Source: Pseudaquabacterium pictum (GTDB lineage: Bacteria; Pseudomonadota; Gammaproteobacteria; Burkholderiales; Burkholderiaceae_C). From it: a stretch of DNA of 64,000 nt. Under the pieces are notes generated by a model, which searched no databases, was not told where the DNA came from, and saw only the letters and a list, made by a program, of their open reading frames with translations. Shown one piece after another: positions 43,520-52,364 of this stretch. Position 1 is the stretch's first letter. Each line of letters starts with the position of its first letter. The position numbers and the translations under genes were made by a program. The stretch is from positions 248,001 through 312,000 of the forward strand of contig NZ_BJCL01000003.1 of assembly GCF_005403045.1 (NCBI RefSeq). The letters run 5' to 3'.

Positions 43520-44188
43520 CGCACTGTACGCAAGTGCTGATGAGTTAACTTCTTGTAGAGTGCAGCCGCCTTTGCTGTAGGTATAGGCGTATATGTATGA
43601 CTCTTCATCGGGACCCACCAACCAGATGGTATTTGGCTTTGTATCAAGCAATGCATTCCACTTTCTCGCCGAATTGATCGATACAGACTCTGCGGGCGCG
43701 CCATCAGAAAGACCAATAAGTTCTATTCGGAGACGCTTCAGTTCTGCACTAGACTTCTTGACTTCACCAAGGATTCGAGGTGCATGAATAGCGCCTTTAT
43801 CATAGGCGGCTAAGTCAAATGCCCATCCTTTGGTTTGCATGCCGAGTTTCTCTTTTGGCCAGTTGTGGGTAAGGTGTAGGCGTGCGAGCGCCGCGAATGT
43901 AATGACAGGTTCTTGCCAAAGTGTGATTCTGCGGATCGGTTTGTCCTTACGACCCTCCCAGAATAGAACTTCGTTAGCAGAACTCATGCATGCACGGTAT
44001 CGCCCGCCTTGCAAGTCATAAACCACCCCGTGGTCAATCGCGAGCATGCAGTCCCTAGCGTCTGCTTCTGCCACCTTGATTGATGTCTCGTCAAACCCCT
44101 GCGGGTCGTAGCTACGCTTCATGTCGTTGCAGTAGACCTTTAGCCAATCCTCGGTGACGCGATGAATGAATTGTTGAAGGGCATCCAT
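43514..44188 (-). CDS. Possible PD-(D/E)XK-like hypothetical protein (cassette 26)
   Basis: 224 residues. N-terminal helix ALQQFIHRVTEDWLKVYCND, a middle beta-rich part (DLQGGRYRACMSSANEVLFWEGR), then KGWAFDLAAYDKGAIHAPRILGEVKKSSAELKRL, where Asp and EVKK could form a nuclease-like D...ExK site. Weak evidence. Stop in the attC core. Otherwise unknown. Confidence 0.52.
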   Translation of the reverse strand: MDALQQFIHRVTEDWLKVYCNDMKRSYDPQGFDETSIKVAEADARDCMLAIDHGVVYDLQGGRYRACMSSANEVLFWEGRKDKPIRRITLWQEPVITFAALARLHLTHNWPKEKLGMQTKGWAFDLAAYDKGAIHAPRILGEVKKSSAELKRLRIELIGLSDGAPAESVSINSARKWNALLDTKPNTIWLVGPDEESYIYAYTYSKGGCTLQEVNSSALAYSAA

Positions 44189-44200
44189 GGTGTTTGTGCG

Positions 44201-44312
44201 GCCTAACGTTTGAGCTAACCGGACCGTTGCGGTATGTGGCTAAAGGCCCAGAATGAAATGGCGGGCCTTTGGCCGCATGCCGCAATGGGTCCGGTTGAGC
44301 GATTGGTTAGCC
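44201..44312 (-). repeat. attC, cassette 25
   Basis: 112 bp, major type; outer core GTTAGCC as in all family B cassettes. Confidence 0.95.
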
Positions 44313-44783
44313 AGCATTGGTTGCCAACTGTGAGCGTTCAGGCATTGCACAGTGCCAAGACGGATTTGGCAAGGCGTGCGAACGCAGCACGCTGACACTT
44401 GATGACGGCCAAGGCCACCGGCGTTGCCGAGGCACGGACTGCGGAGCGCTCTTGCGCGCCGCCTGGCGGACTGACTGCGCGGCGCAGCACGCTGGCGCGA
44501 AGCGCCAACGGCGAACAAGCTGTGAGTTCTTGGCTGCGGTACAGCCGTGCAACTGAAGTGCTGGACGGGACCTGACTCTACGACCTGGCAACCCCTGGGA
44601 GATGAATACAACCCGCGACCTGCACAAGGCGAATTGCAACCTTTGCAAGCATGACTGCGCCAGTGGCGCGCGAAGCAGGCGTGCAGCAGGGCAGAGGCGA
44701 GAGTTTGCTGCGAGATGGTGAGCGGGCACCGAAGCTGAGCATGCAAAGCAGATTGATGCGGCGAACGTTTGCGATTGCATGCT
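44313..44783. other. Gene-less cassette, family B (cassette 25)
   Basis: 471 bp. Contains hairpin II (CTGCG-CGG-CGCAG) and hairpin III (GGCGC-GAA-GCGCC near 44495-44507). Minus-strand frames are open but differ between the three copies. Confidence 0.7.
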
Positions 44784-44895
44784 GGCTAACGTTTGAGCTA
44801 ACCGGACCGTTGCGGTATGTGGCTAAAGGCCCAGAATGAAATGGAGGGCCTTTGGCCGCATGCCGCAATGGGTCCGGTTGAGCGAATGGTTAGAC
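44784..44895 (-). repeat. attC, cassette 24
   Basis: 112 bp, major type; left core GGCTAAC (family B), right core GTTAGAC. Confidence 0.95.
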
Positions 44896-44931
44896 GGCAT
44901 TGCGTGCAAGTGCGACCTCCTTGAGTTCTTG

Positions 44932-45399
44932 CTAACCCAACTTAAAAACTTGGCTTGAGCTTGGTTCGATAGCAAAACCGCATGACTGGTAAAAGGCTAT
45001 GGCTCTATTGTTGTCCTGAAGCACCCAGACCAGAACATTTTCGAATCCCGAAGACCTAAGGGAAGTTAAGGCTTCGGTCATGAGCGCTTTGCCAACCCCG
45101 CACCGCCAATATTGCGGGTCAACGTAAAGAGTCCAAATTTCGCCTGTTGCCTTTGGTGACTGCTCCGACCGGGATTCTCCAAATGTTGTGAACCCAGCAA
45201 CCTTGCCATCAATCTTCGCGACTATAAAATCACACGTTTGATCGCGAATCACCTCCAACCATCGCGCTGCCCTAGACCGAACATCTAGGTTATTGAGGTA
45301 CTCGTCCGCCACGATGTGGCGGTAGCCGGTTTGCCACGCTCTAATGTGAACAGCTGCGATGCCGTTCTCGTCTCCGATTGCTGCAGGGTGTATTTGCAT
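44932..45399 (-). CDS. GNAT-family N-acetyltransferase (cassette 24)
   Basis: 155 residues. N-terminal HPAAIGDENGIAAVHIRAWQTGYRHI, then VDPQYWRCGVGKALMTEALTSLR (motif A, R-x-x-G-V-G-K binding acetyl-CoA) and VLVWVLQDNNRAIAFYQSCGF (motif B, NxxAxxFYxxxGF). Similar to RimI/PhnO-like single-domain acetyltransferases. Acceptor unknown; integron GNATs include drug-modifying enzymes, but nothing here points to one. Confidence 0.9.
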   Translation of the reverse strand: MQIHPAAIGDENGIAAVHIRAWQTGYRHIVADEYLNNLDVRSRAARWLEVIRDQTCDFIVAKIDGKVAGFTTFGESRSEQSPKATGEIWTLYVDPQYWRCGVGKALMTEALTSLRSSGFENVLVWVLQDNNRAIAFYQSCGFAIEPSSSQVFKLG

Positions 45400-45402
45400 G
45401 CC

Positions 45403-45513
45403 GTCTAACGTTCTAGCTAACCGGACCGTTGCGGTGTGGTGGCATTTGGGCTACGGTTTTGTAGCCCAAATGGCGGCACGCCGCAATGGGTCCGGTTGAG
45501 CGCCGTGTTATGC
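45403..45513 (-). repeat. attC, cassette 23
   Basis: 111 bp, second hairpin type; left core GTCTAAC matches the GTTAGAC of cassette 24, right core GTTATGC. Confidence 0.95.
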
Positions 45514-45777
45514 GTAGCGCCAACGACGAAGCGGAAACGCCCGCCTCGCCTGGAGGCTGATTGAAGCTGAGCCAGCCCGCATGAGCCAATGCGCGGCAGG
45601 TGGTTGAGCGCGGGACACAAAACCGTTGCATGCGGAACTGATTGACGCGTGGCGATGGCAGTCTCTGTGCGCTGACATGGTTCTCGGTGCACCGAGGCAA
45701 TTGCTGCCAGAGCGACGGAGTCTTGCTGAGGTCGACGCTGGCCACCGACTGCATTTGATTTCCGCGGGGTACCTGAC
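45514..45777. other. Gene-less cassette, family C (cassette 23)
   Basis: 264 bp, close to cassettes 38 and 45 with about a dozen differences. Confidence 0.7.
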
Positions 45778-45889
45778 GCATAACGTTTGAGCTAACCGGA
45801 CCGTTGCGGTATGTGGCTAAAGGCCCAGAATGAAGTGGCGGGCCTTTAGCCGCATGCCGCAATGGGTCCGGTTGAGCGAATGGTTAGGC
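45778..45889 (-). repeat. attC, cassette 22
   Basis: 112 bp, major type; left core GCATAAC; apical GAAGTGGCG. Confidence 0.95.
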
Positions 45890-46441
45890 ATCACTTGGCG
45901 TGCTTCTCGAATGATGGTTTGCTCGCCTTTTGGCGCCTGCCAACTGATAAGACAGTAACGCCAACACAGCCAAACTGAGTGCTTGAAAATCCGTCAGCCA
46001 ATGCCACTCCGTTACCCAGTAGCAAATTCGAGGAACACCGAATAGTACGAGCCATATCGATACGAAGTGGACGATTGTATCCTCCAGGATTGCCTTTTCG
46101 CGATTAGGATAGTTAGGCGGTAGATTGATGCTCAAGAATCTTGCTAGCCCAAGTGCGCGACTTGCGCCAATTCCGCATGCAACTATGCGGGGTGTCCAGT
46201 AGTAGTCTTGCTTCATCCATAAGTAAGATGCACAGACAACAGCAATGCAACCAAGGAGTTCAATGTAGTTCAAGGATGAAAAAATGCTAACGCCTCTGCG
46301 AATTGAAAAGCTCGGTCGATGAGTGCGATAAGCTGACTTTAACCAATCGGTGAGGAGATTAGTAGCAACACCAATGACTATCCCGACAAGAGCGAGGATC
46401 CAGTATTTGCTACTCTGAATTTCTTGTATAGCCTCCGCCAA
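45884..46441 (-). CDS. Membrane protein (cassette 22)
   Basis: 185 residues with about five helices: WILALVGIVIGVATNLLTDWL, YIELLGCIAVVCASYLW, IVACGIGASRALGLARFL, IVHFVSIWLVLFGVPRICYW, ALSLAVLALLSYQLAGAKR. Unknown family. Stop in the attC core. It could be a small transporter or a membrane-active cassette protein. Confidence 0.62.
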   Translation of the reverse strand: MAEAIQEIQSSKYWILALVGIVIGVATNLLTDWLKSAYRTHRPSFSIRRGVSIFSSLNYIELLGCIAVVCASYLWMKQDYYWTPRIVACGIGASRALGLARFLSINLPPNYPNREKAILEDTIVHFVSIWLVLFGVPRICYWVTEWHWLTDFQALSLAVLALLSYQLAGAKRRANHHSRSTPSDA

Positions 46442-46459
46442 CAGCGTCTCCCTTGTGAT

Positions 46460-46571
46460 GCCTAACGTTTGAGCTAACCGGACCGTTGCGGTATGTGGCT
46501 AAAGGCCCAGAATGAAATGGCGGGCCTTTAGCCGCATGCCGCAATGGGTCCGGTTGAGCGAATGGTTAGGC
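46460..46571 (-). repeat. attC, cassette 21
   Basis: 112 bp, major type. Confidence 0.95.
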
Positions 46572-46578
46572 GTCGCCG

Positions 46579-47109
46579 TCATGGCCTGCACACTGGTGCT
46601 GAGGCTGCGACTAAGCAGCAAGCGAAACACCCTGTTGGCTTTGAGGCGCTCGCTGGCTTTTCCAGTTTCGTGAACCCAGATGCGATTGCTGCCGACAAAA
46701 TTAGCAAACTGACCCAAAAGAACGCGTGCTCTAGCATTGCCCAAGTCTTTCCTTTGGCTTGTAGGAACGGAATGCTTTGCGGTCCCTGCGCCTTTTCCCA
46801 GAAGTCTCCGAAGTTCTTGTGCTCAATAGTGCTGCTGGCAACAACCCCACCACACATCCCAGCCATAACCATAAACGCAAGGGCAAGGTAGAGCGGAACG
46901 CGATTGTTCTCGGTGATTAGAGCGGAAACAAACCAACCGGCCTTCTCGGAACCCAGAAGAGTTGCAAGACCTGCTGCCGCAGACAGGTAGATCCCGATGT
47001 GGAACTTTGTGTAGTCATATAGGCGCTCCAGTCGCTTGTCATCTGGTGCGCTTGGCGCGTCCGGTGGGGGTGGCAATACTGGGCTAGTATTGGATTGATT
47101 ATCTGACAC
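46579..47109 (-). CDS. Membrane protein with Pro-rich N-terminus (cassette 21)
   Basis: 176 residues. Pro-rich cytosolic start (SPVLPPPPDAPSAPDD), then FHIGIYLSAAAGLATLLGSEKAG, VPLYLALAFMVMAGMCGGVVASS and HAFFWVSLLILSAAIASGF as helices. Cys-rich C-terminus (GCFACCLVAASAPVC). Family not known to me. Confidence 0.62.
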   Translation of the reverse strand: MSDNQSNTSPVLPPPPDAPSAPDDKRLERLYDYTKFHIGIYLSAAAGLATLLGSEKAGWFVSALITENNRVPLYLALAFMVMAGMCGGVVASSTIEHKNFGDFWEKAQGPQSIPFLQAKGKTWAMLEHAFFWVSLLILSAAIASGFTKLEKPASASKPTGCFACCLVAASAPVCRP

Positions 47110-47137
47110 TGGACACCTCTGTTCTGTGGATTGCGAC

Positions 47138-47263
47138 GCCTAACGTTGGAGGTGAGGCGCACGCAGCGGCATGGCGCCCTGGCCGCGCGACGCATGATGG
47201 GCCACCGCGTTGCGCGGCCAGGGTGCCATGCCGTTGCGTGTCGCCTCGACCGACGGGTTAGGC
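47138..47263 (-). repeat. attC of foreign type, cassette 20
   Basis: 126 bp. Cores standard, stem GCGGCATGGCGCCCTGGCCGC paired with its complement near 47211-47235; unrelated to the local type. Confidence 0.92.
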
Positions 47264-47329
47264 GTCGCCGTGCGTCGTGTACTCGCGAGTCCAGAATACA
47301 GAGCGAGAAGCCGCTGAAAAGTGGTTCTA

Positions 47330-47650
47330 CTACTGTTGATCCACATTCTCTTTCCGCTTTCGATACTCGCCAATATCAATCTCACCATCGATGAGCGCCG
47401 CAACGTCTTGGTCAGGATGCTGTGATTTCGTTGCATCTTGCCTCGCCAGGGTCAGTCCGACAACTCCGTACACGAAGTTCGCTGCGAAGAGAATGCCGAA
47501 TACAGGAAAGAAGACGTTGTCCCACTCCCTTGAGATTGCTCCCTCGACGCCTGCCCAGATGTATAGGAGTGTGCCGACCCACAGAGGGAAGAAGAGCCAG
47601 TTTCCTCGGCGGAAATGAGCTTTGGTTCGTTCTGAGGGTCTGAAGAGCAT
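47330..47650 (-). CDS. Small two-helix membrane protein (cassette 20)
   Basis: 106 residues. Two helices (LFFPLWVGTLLYIWAGVEG, NVFFPVFGILFAANFVYGVVGLTLA) and an acidic C-terminal tail (DQDVAALIDGEIDIGEYRKRK). Travels with a foreign attC. Function unknown. Confidence 0.6.
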   Translation of the reverse strand: MLFRPSERTKAHFRRGNWLFFPLWVGTLLYIWAGVEGAISREWDNVFFPVFGILFAANFVYGVVGLTLARQDATKSQHPDQDVAALIDGEIDIGEYRKRKENVDQQ

Positions 47651-47677
47651 GACGCAGCGCGGATGGTTGGTTGCGAC

Positions 47678-47789
47678 GCCTAACGTTTGAGCTAACCGGA
47701 CCGTTGCGGTATGTGGCTAAAGGCCCAGAATGAAATGGAGGGCCTTTAGCCGCATGCCGCAATGGGTCCGGTTGAGCGAATGGTTAGGC
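47678..47789 (-). repeat. attC, cassette 19
   Basis: 112 bp, major type. Confidence 0.95.
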
Positions 47790-47827
47790 CGCATTTTAAG
47801 TGATGTTTCAGTTGCGAGTTTGAAAGA

Positions 47828-48232
47828 TTAATTGCGAGGTAGCGGTACGCTGGGCGGTTTGAGTGGAAGCCAATGCTCCGGTTTCCTAAACGGTGCGCAA
47901 GATGGCGATGCGCCTGTAGGGGTGTCGTACTTAAAAGACTGGAAACGATCGCTAGTGCAGTACACCGTAGCGAAAGAGAACTTTGGATGACCGTCACTAC
48001 CTGGGCAGTAAAGTAGCACTTTTGCACCATCTGGTGGGTGCCTATAGATTACAAAACCGGAACCACTCGCGCCTAAAACTCTTTGCTGTAATGTTTGCCA
48101 TGATGGAGGAATGGCTTCATACTCTTTCTCGCTCATGCAGTGAGACTGCAGTCTGCCTACTTGTGCCTGTGAGGCGTTTGAGGTCGCGATCGATGCGATC
48201 GCGAGAGACAGAGTGAGAGCAAATTTGGACAT
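47828..48232 (-). CDS. Secreted hypothetical protein (cassette 19)
   Basis: 134 residues. Signal peptide MSKFALTLSLAIASIATSNASQAQ, mature part with four cysteines (SHCMSEKEYEAIP, VLLYCPGS, TVYCTSDR, PSCAPFRK), so probably disulfide-bonded and periplasmic. Pro-rich C-terminus. Unknown. Confidence 0.66.
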   Translation of the reverse strand: MSKFALTLSLAIASIATSNASQAQVGRLQSHCMSEKEYEAIPPSWQTLQQRVLGASGSGFVIYRHPPDGAKVLLYCPGSDGHPKFSFATVYCTSDRFQSFKYDTPTGASPSCAPFRKPEHWLPLKPPSVPLPRN

Positions 48233-48293
48233 TGCGTCTTGCCAAGTTTTTTTAAAGAGATGGCTAGTGTGGCTGCCAGATTCTCGCTATGCG

Positions 48294-48405
48294 GCCTAAC
48301 GTTTGAGCTAACCGGACCGTTGCGGTATGTGGCTAAAGGCCCAGAATGAAATGGCGGGCCTTTGGCCGCATGCCGCAATGGGTCCGGTTGAGCGAGGGGT
48401 TAGGC
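48294..48405 (-). repeat. attC, cassette 18
   Basis: 112 bp, major type; outer arm GAGGGGTTAGGC. Confidence 0.95.
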
Positions 48406-48477
48406 CGCACACTCGTGCGGTGACCGTTGCTCAGTTTTTTGTACAAGGCGAAACGTGTTGAACGCGTTAGATTTCGA

Positions 48478-49059
48478 TTACAGCGGCCTGCCGCCCCCTT
48501 CCGAGCCGGGTCGAGCAGACTGCAGTCCAACATTGACGTTGCACTTGTCTTGAGAGGCCGCATTAAACCCGCAGACGGCCGAAATGTAGGCTGCGCCAGA
48601 CTTCCACTCATAGGTAAGTTGATTCCACTTCGCGCCATACGAATTAGACTTCTCTACCTGAAACGTCCTTGGCTCACCAAACTTTTTTCTGAAGTCTTGA
48701 ATGGCAGCGATCTGGACGCCAAAATGAACGTGGGAGATAACAGCTTGTCCATTCACAGATTGTGACGTGGTGATGGAGGCGTCCGCATTGCTAGAGAAGT
48801 TAGGAACAAGTCCGCTCGGACGCTCTTTGGCACTGAAATAGAAAGGCCGCTTATTACCGCGCATCGTTTGAGCGCAGGTATAGGGGACGCCGAGGGTTTG
48901 GCCGTCATATGGCGGACAATTGGGGATTTCGTACACTCCTCCAATAACTAGGCCGTACACGGACGTGGAGTTTCCGCTAGTCTCGCTCTGTGCGATCGCT
49001 ACCGACATACTCAGAGAAGTGACGAGTAGTGCTGTGAAGGATGCCGCTGAAGTAGTCAT
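48478..49059 (-). CDS. Secreted hypothetical protein (cassette 18)
   Basis: 193 residues. Signal peptide MTTSAASFTALLVTSLSMSVAIAQ. Mature protein has IGGVYEIPNCPPYDG, TCAQTMRGNKRPFYFS, VHFGVQIAAIQDFRKKFGEPRTFQVEK, TYEWKSGAAYISAVCGF. The FGEPxxF plus WxSG pattern recalls small envelope beta-barrel or BamE-like lipoprotein domains. Unknown role. Confidence 0.66.
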   Translation of the reverse strand: MTTSAASFTALLVTSLSMSVAIAQSETSGNSTSVYGLVIGGVYEIPNCPPYDGQTLGVPYTCAQTMRGNKRPFYFSAKERPSGLVPNFSSNADASITTSQSVNGQAVISHVHFGVQIAAIQDFRKKFGEPRTFQVEKSNSYGAKWNQLTYEWKSGAAYISAVCGFNAASQDKCNVNVGLQSARPGSEGGGRPL

Positions 49060-49159
49060 AGGATTCTCCTTGAAGAAGGCCTCGGGGAAGCTCCGAATTG
49101 TGCGAGCGACGCACGGTGTGGTGCGGCCCGTGATTTGCTCGGAAGGGTGGTGTTGTGCG

Positions 49160-49271
49160 GCCTAACGTTGAAGCTAACCGGACCGTTGCGGCGTGGGGCT
49201 AAAGGCCCAGAATGAAATGGAGGGCCTTTGGCCGCACGCCGCAATGGGTCCGGTTGAGCGACCTGTTAGGC
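49160..49271 (-). repeat. attC, cassette 17
   Basis: 112 bp with family A marks GTTGAAGC and GACCTGTTAGGC; GCGTGGGGCT stem. Confidence 0.95.
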
Positions 49272-49684
49272 CGCACTGGTGGAAGTGTGCTGACCCAAGA
49301 GACCTGGGACAAGCACCCGGGCCTGGCGTCGGCGCAGGACCTTGGTGAAGATACGAACGGCGCTGGACGAAGCGGCATGCGGCCCACGCTACCCCATGAG
49401 GTGATGTGCTGCAACAAGGGCCGCACCCAAGAACTGACTACGCGGCGTAGCACGCCGGCGCGAAGCGCCAACCATCAACCGGCTTGTGGACGTCCTACTT
49501 GGCACTGACGCCGCACAGGAAGTGCAGGTGCCAAACAGTGCATCTGCGCGTGGAGGTGCCGGACGACAGCCAGGCCGCGGGTTTGGCCTTGCAGGCTGCT
49601 GGCTTGGTAAAGCGGTGAATCGCGCGCGGAAGCTTGCTAACTGGATTCGACGCTGCGATCTCAGGAGGGCGGTGCAACTGTGCG
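49272..49684. other. Gene-less cassette, family A (cassette 17)
   Basis: 413 bp. Hairpin II at 49438-49450 carries the compensated form CTACG-CGG-CGTAG; hairpin III at 49457-49469 is GGCGC-GAA-GCGCC. Confidence 0.72.
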
Positions 49685-49796
49685 GCCTAACGTTTGAGCT
49701 AACCGGACCGTTGCGGTATGTGGCTAAAGGCCCAGAATGAAATGGCGGGCCTTTGGCCGCTTGCCGCAATGGGTCCGGTTGAGCGAATGGTTAGGC
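49685..49796 (-). repeat. attC, cassette 16
   Basis: 112 bp, major type; GCTTGCCGC in the outer arm. Confidence 0.95.
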
Positions 49797-49808
49797 GTCA
49801 CGGCGTAG

Positions 49809-50234
49809 CTACATGCACGATGGATAGCCGGCGAACACACAGCCAGCTACCCACCCTACGCCGAACAGACCAGGAGAGAGCAACCAACCGACCAGTGCTG
49901 CAAGGCCGAGCGCAATGCGTGTTGTCGAGGGTGCCGCCTGAGGCGTGGCAAACATGAAGCGACGGAGTGCAGCAAGCGCAATGAACGGCAGCGAGAGCAT
50001 GACCGCACTTCCTAACCAATAGCCGGCCTCCCTTTGAAGGACGAAGCCTTTGAACACGGAACCCTCGCCGCGCCCATAGAGGATCAAGAGCGTTGCAATC
50101 CACGCCCCTAGCCAAAGGGCCGTTGCTGTTTTCCATGTATGACTCGACAGCACACGCCATGAATTGCCCGTGGAGAGTGCCACTTGCGCGAATAGTGCGA
50201 CCCCGCAAGGTAGGAAGGTCAGGTAGTGCCACAT
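49809..50234 (-). CDS. Four-helix membrane protein (cassette 16)
   Basis: 141 residues: LTFLPCGVALFAQVALSTG, ATALWLGAWIATLLILYG, YWLGSAVMLSLPFIALAALRR and IALGLAALVGWLLSPGLFGVGWVAGC. Ends FAGYPSCM. Unknown family. Only about 30 bp separate its start from the next attC. Confidence 0.62.
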   Translation of the reverse strand: MWHYLTFLPCGVALFAQVALSTGNSWRVLSSHTWKTATALWLGAWIATLLILYGRGEGSVFKGFVLQREAGYWLGSAVMLSLPFIALAALRRFMFATPQAAPSTTRIALGLAALVGWLLSPGLFGVGWVAGCVFAGYPSCM

Positions 50235-50265
50235 GCGCGTTGGTGTGGGGTGTTGGGTTTGTGAC

Positions 50266-50377
50266 GCCTAACGTTGAAGCTAACCGGACCGTTGTGGCAT
50301 GCGGCTAAAGGCCCAAAATGAAATGGCGGGCCTTTGGCCGCATGCCGCAATGGGTCCGGTTGAGCGATTTGTTAGGC
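50266..50377 (-). repeat. attC, cassette 15
   Basis: 112 bp, GTTGAAGC inner arm; single changes CGTTGTGG and CCCAAAATG; outer arm GATTTGTTAGGC. Confidence 0.95.
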
Positions 50378-50790
50378 CGCACTGGTAGAAGTGTGCTGAC
50401 CCAACCGGCCATGGACAAGCAAGCCGGCTTGGCGAGTGCGCAGAAGCTTTGTGAAGAAGGCGAGAGCGCTGAACGTAGCGGCATGCGGCCCACGCTACCC
50501 GATGAAGTGACGCGCTGCAACAAGGGCCGCACCCAAGAACTGACTACGCGGCGTAGCACGCCGGCGCGAAGCGCCCACTAGCAACTGGCTTGTGGCCGTC
50601 CGATGCAGCACTGACGCTAAACAGGAAGCGCTAGTGCCAAACAGTGCCTCGGACCGCGGTGCTGCTGGACGACGGCCAGGCCAAGGTTTTGGTCTTGCGT
50701 GCTACTTGCGACACAGAGAGCTGGACCGTGCGAAAGAGCCCTTGGCATGATTTCAACGCGGCGATTCTTGTAGGGCGCTGCAACTGTGCG
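50378..50790. other. Gene-less cassette, family A (cassette 15)
   Basis: 413 bp. Hairpin II at 50544-50556 is the compensated CTACG-CGG-CGTAG form, as in cassette 17. Adjacent to another family A cassette. Confidence 0.72.
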
Positions 50791-50901
50791 GCCTAACGTT
50801 GAAGCTAACCGGACCGTTGCGGTGTGGCGGCATTTGGGCTAGGTTTTTCTAGCCCAAATGGCGGCACGCCGCAATGGGTCCGGTTGAGCGACCTGTTAGG
50901 C
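50791..50901 (-). repeat. attC, cassette 14
   Basis: 111 bp, second hairpin type with GTTGAAGC and GACCTGTTAGGC. Confidence 0.95.
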
Positions 50902-51311
50902 CGCACTGGTGGAAGTGTGCAGCCCCAAGCCGCTTTGTAAGAGCGCACTGACCTGGCGATTGCGGAGGACCTTGGCGAAAGCGGCACCGGCGTTGGGCGA
51001 AGCGGCATGCGGCCCACGCTAACCGATGAGGTGCCGCGCTGCAACACGGGCCGCACTTACGAACTGACTGCGCGGCGCAGCACGCCGGCGCGAAGCGCCA
51101 ACCAAGAACTAGCTTGGTGAGGTTCGAGGGGCCACTGGAGCAGCAAAGGCAGCTCAGGAGCCAACAGTGCATCGAGTTGCGGTGACCATGATGGTTGGCT
51201 CAGCTGCCTCCGGTTTTGTGTTTGAGCTGCCGAGAAGGGATCCGCAGGTTGCGTGCGAAGCCTTGGCTGATACTCGACGCGGCAATAGCGGCAAGGCGTT
51301 TCAACTGTGCG
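50902..51311. other. Gene-less cassette, family A (cassette 14)
   Basis: 410 bp. Hairpins II and III intact (loop GAA). Right half matches cassette 31 closely. Confidence 0.7.
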
Positions 51312-51422
51312 GCCTAACGTTCTAGCTAACCGGACCGTTGCGGTGTGGCGGCATTTGGGCTAGGGTTTTGTAGCCCAAATGGCGGCACGCCGCAATGGGT
51401 CCGGTTGAGCGCCGTGTTATGC
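51312..51422 (-). repeat. attC, cassette 13
   Basis: 111 bp, second hairpin type; outer core GTTATGC. Confidence 0.95.
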
Positions 51423-51686
51423 GTAGCGCCAACGACGGAGCGGAAACACCAGCAGTGAAGCGATGGTTCTTGAAGCTGAGCCAGCTTGCAAGAGCCAATG
51501 CGCGGCAGGCGATGGAGCGCGGGACACAAGACCGTTGCAAGCGGAGCTGGTTGACGCGTGGCGATAGCAGTCTCTGTGTGCTGACATGGTTCTCGGTGCA
51601 TCGAGAGATTGGTTGCCAGAGCGACGGAGTTTTGCGTGGCTGGACGTTGGCCACCGACTGCATTTGATCTCCGCGGGTTACCTGAC
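51423..51686. other. Gene-less cassette, family C (cassette 13)
   Basis: 264 bp, one of the most diverged family C copies, length conserved. Confidence 0.7.
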
Positions 51687-51798
51687 GCATAACGTTTGAG
51701 CTAACCGGACCGTTGCGGTATGTGGCTGGAGGCCCAGAATGAAATGGCGGGCCTTTAGCCGCATGCTGCAATGGGTCCGGTTGAGCGAATGGTTAGGC
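51687..51798 (-). repeat. attC, cassette 12
   Basis: 112 bp, major type with stem changes GGCTGGAGG and GCATGCTGC; left core GCATAAC. Confidence 0.94.
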
Positions 51799-51807
51799 CG
51801 CAATTCA

Positions 51808-52170
51808 CTACTCGAGCTTTGGACCAGCTACCACCGAAATAGGCTTGACCTCGCCGGTTGGCTTCTTGACAAGAAGCTTGACCGTCTGACCGATCTCGCG
51901 CTGCATATATGGTTGCAGGTCGTTGGCCTTGGCACCAACTACCGACTTCCCCTCAATTTCGACAATGGTGTCGCCCGCAGTGATGCCTGCCTTATCTGCC
52001 GACGATCCGGCTAAGACTCTGGCTACTTTTACTGACTTCAGTGTCGGGTTCCAAAAAACGCCTTCTCCTTCTACTGAGATGTCGATGCCTAAGTAGCCCT
52101 TCCCACCCGCCAGTGCCGTGACTGCGGCGGTGAGAAGGATAGTAAAGATAGAAATGCGATTGCGGTACAT
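51808..52170 (-). CDS. Secreted PDZ-domain protein (cassette 12)
   Basis: 120 residues. N-terminal membrane or signal segment ISIFTILLTAAVTALAGG, then GYLGIDISVEG (carboxylate-binding loop), VKVARVLAGSSADKAGITAGDTIVEIEGKSV and VKLLVKKPTGEVKPI, a nearly complete PDZ domain. Probably periplasmic, binding C-termini of unfolded or substrate proteins. No protease domain is attached, unlike DegP. Confidence 0.85.
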   Translation of the reverse strand: MYRNRISIFTILLTAAVTALAGGKGYLGIDISVEGEGVFWNPTLKSVKVARVLAGSSADKAGITAGDTIVEIEGKSVVGAKANDLQPYMQREIGQTVKLLVKKPTGEVKPISVVAGPKLE

Positions 52171-52228
52171 AAGTGTAGTATTTGCTGTTCAATGTGGCGA
52201 TTGCACAGGCACAGTGGAGGCTATTGCG

Positions 52229-52340
52229 GCCTAACGTTTGAGCTAACCGGACCGTTGCGGCATGCGGCTAAAGGCCCAGAATGAAATGGCGGGCCTTTAG
52301 CCGCATGCCGCAATGGGTCCGGTTGAGCAAATGGTTAGGC
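52229..52340 (-). repeat. attC, cassette 11
   Basis: 112 bp, major type; outer arm GAGCAAATGG. Confidence 0.95.
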
Positions 52341-52364
52341 CACACTGCTTGGCTGTGCAAACGC

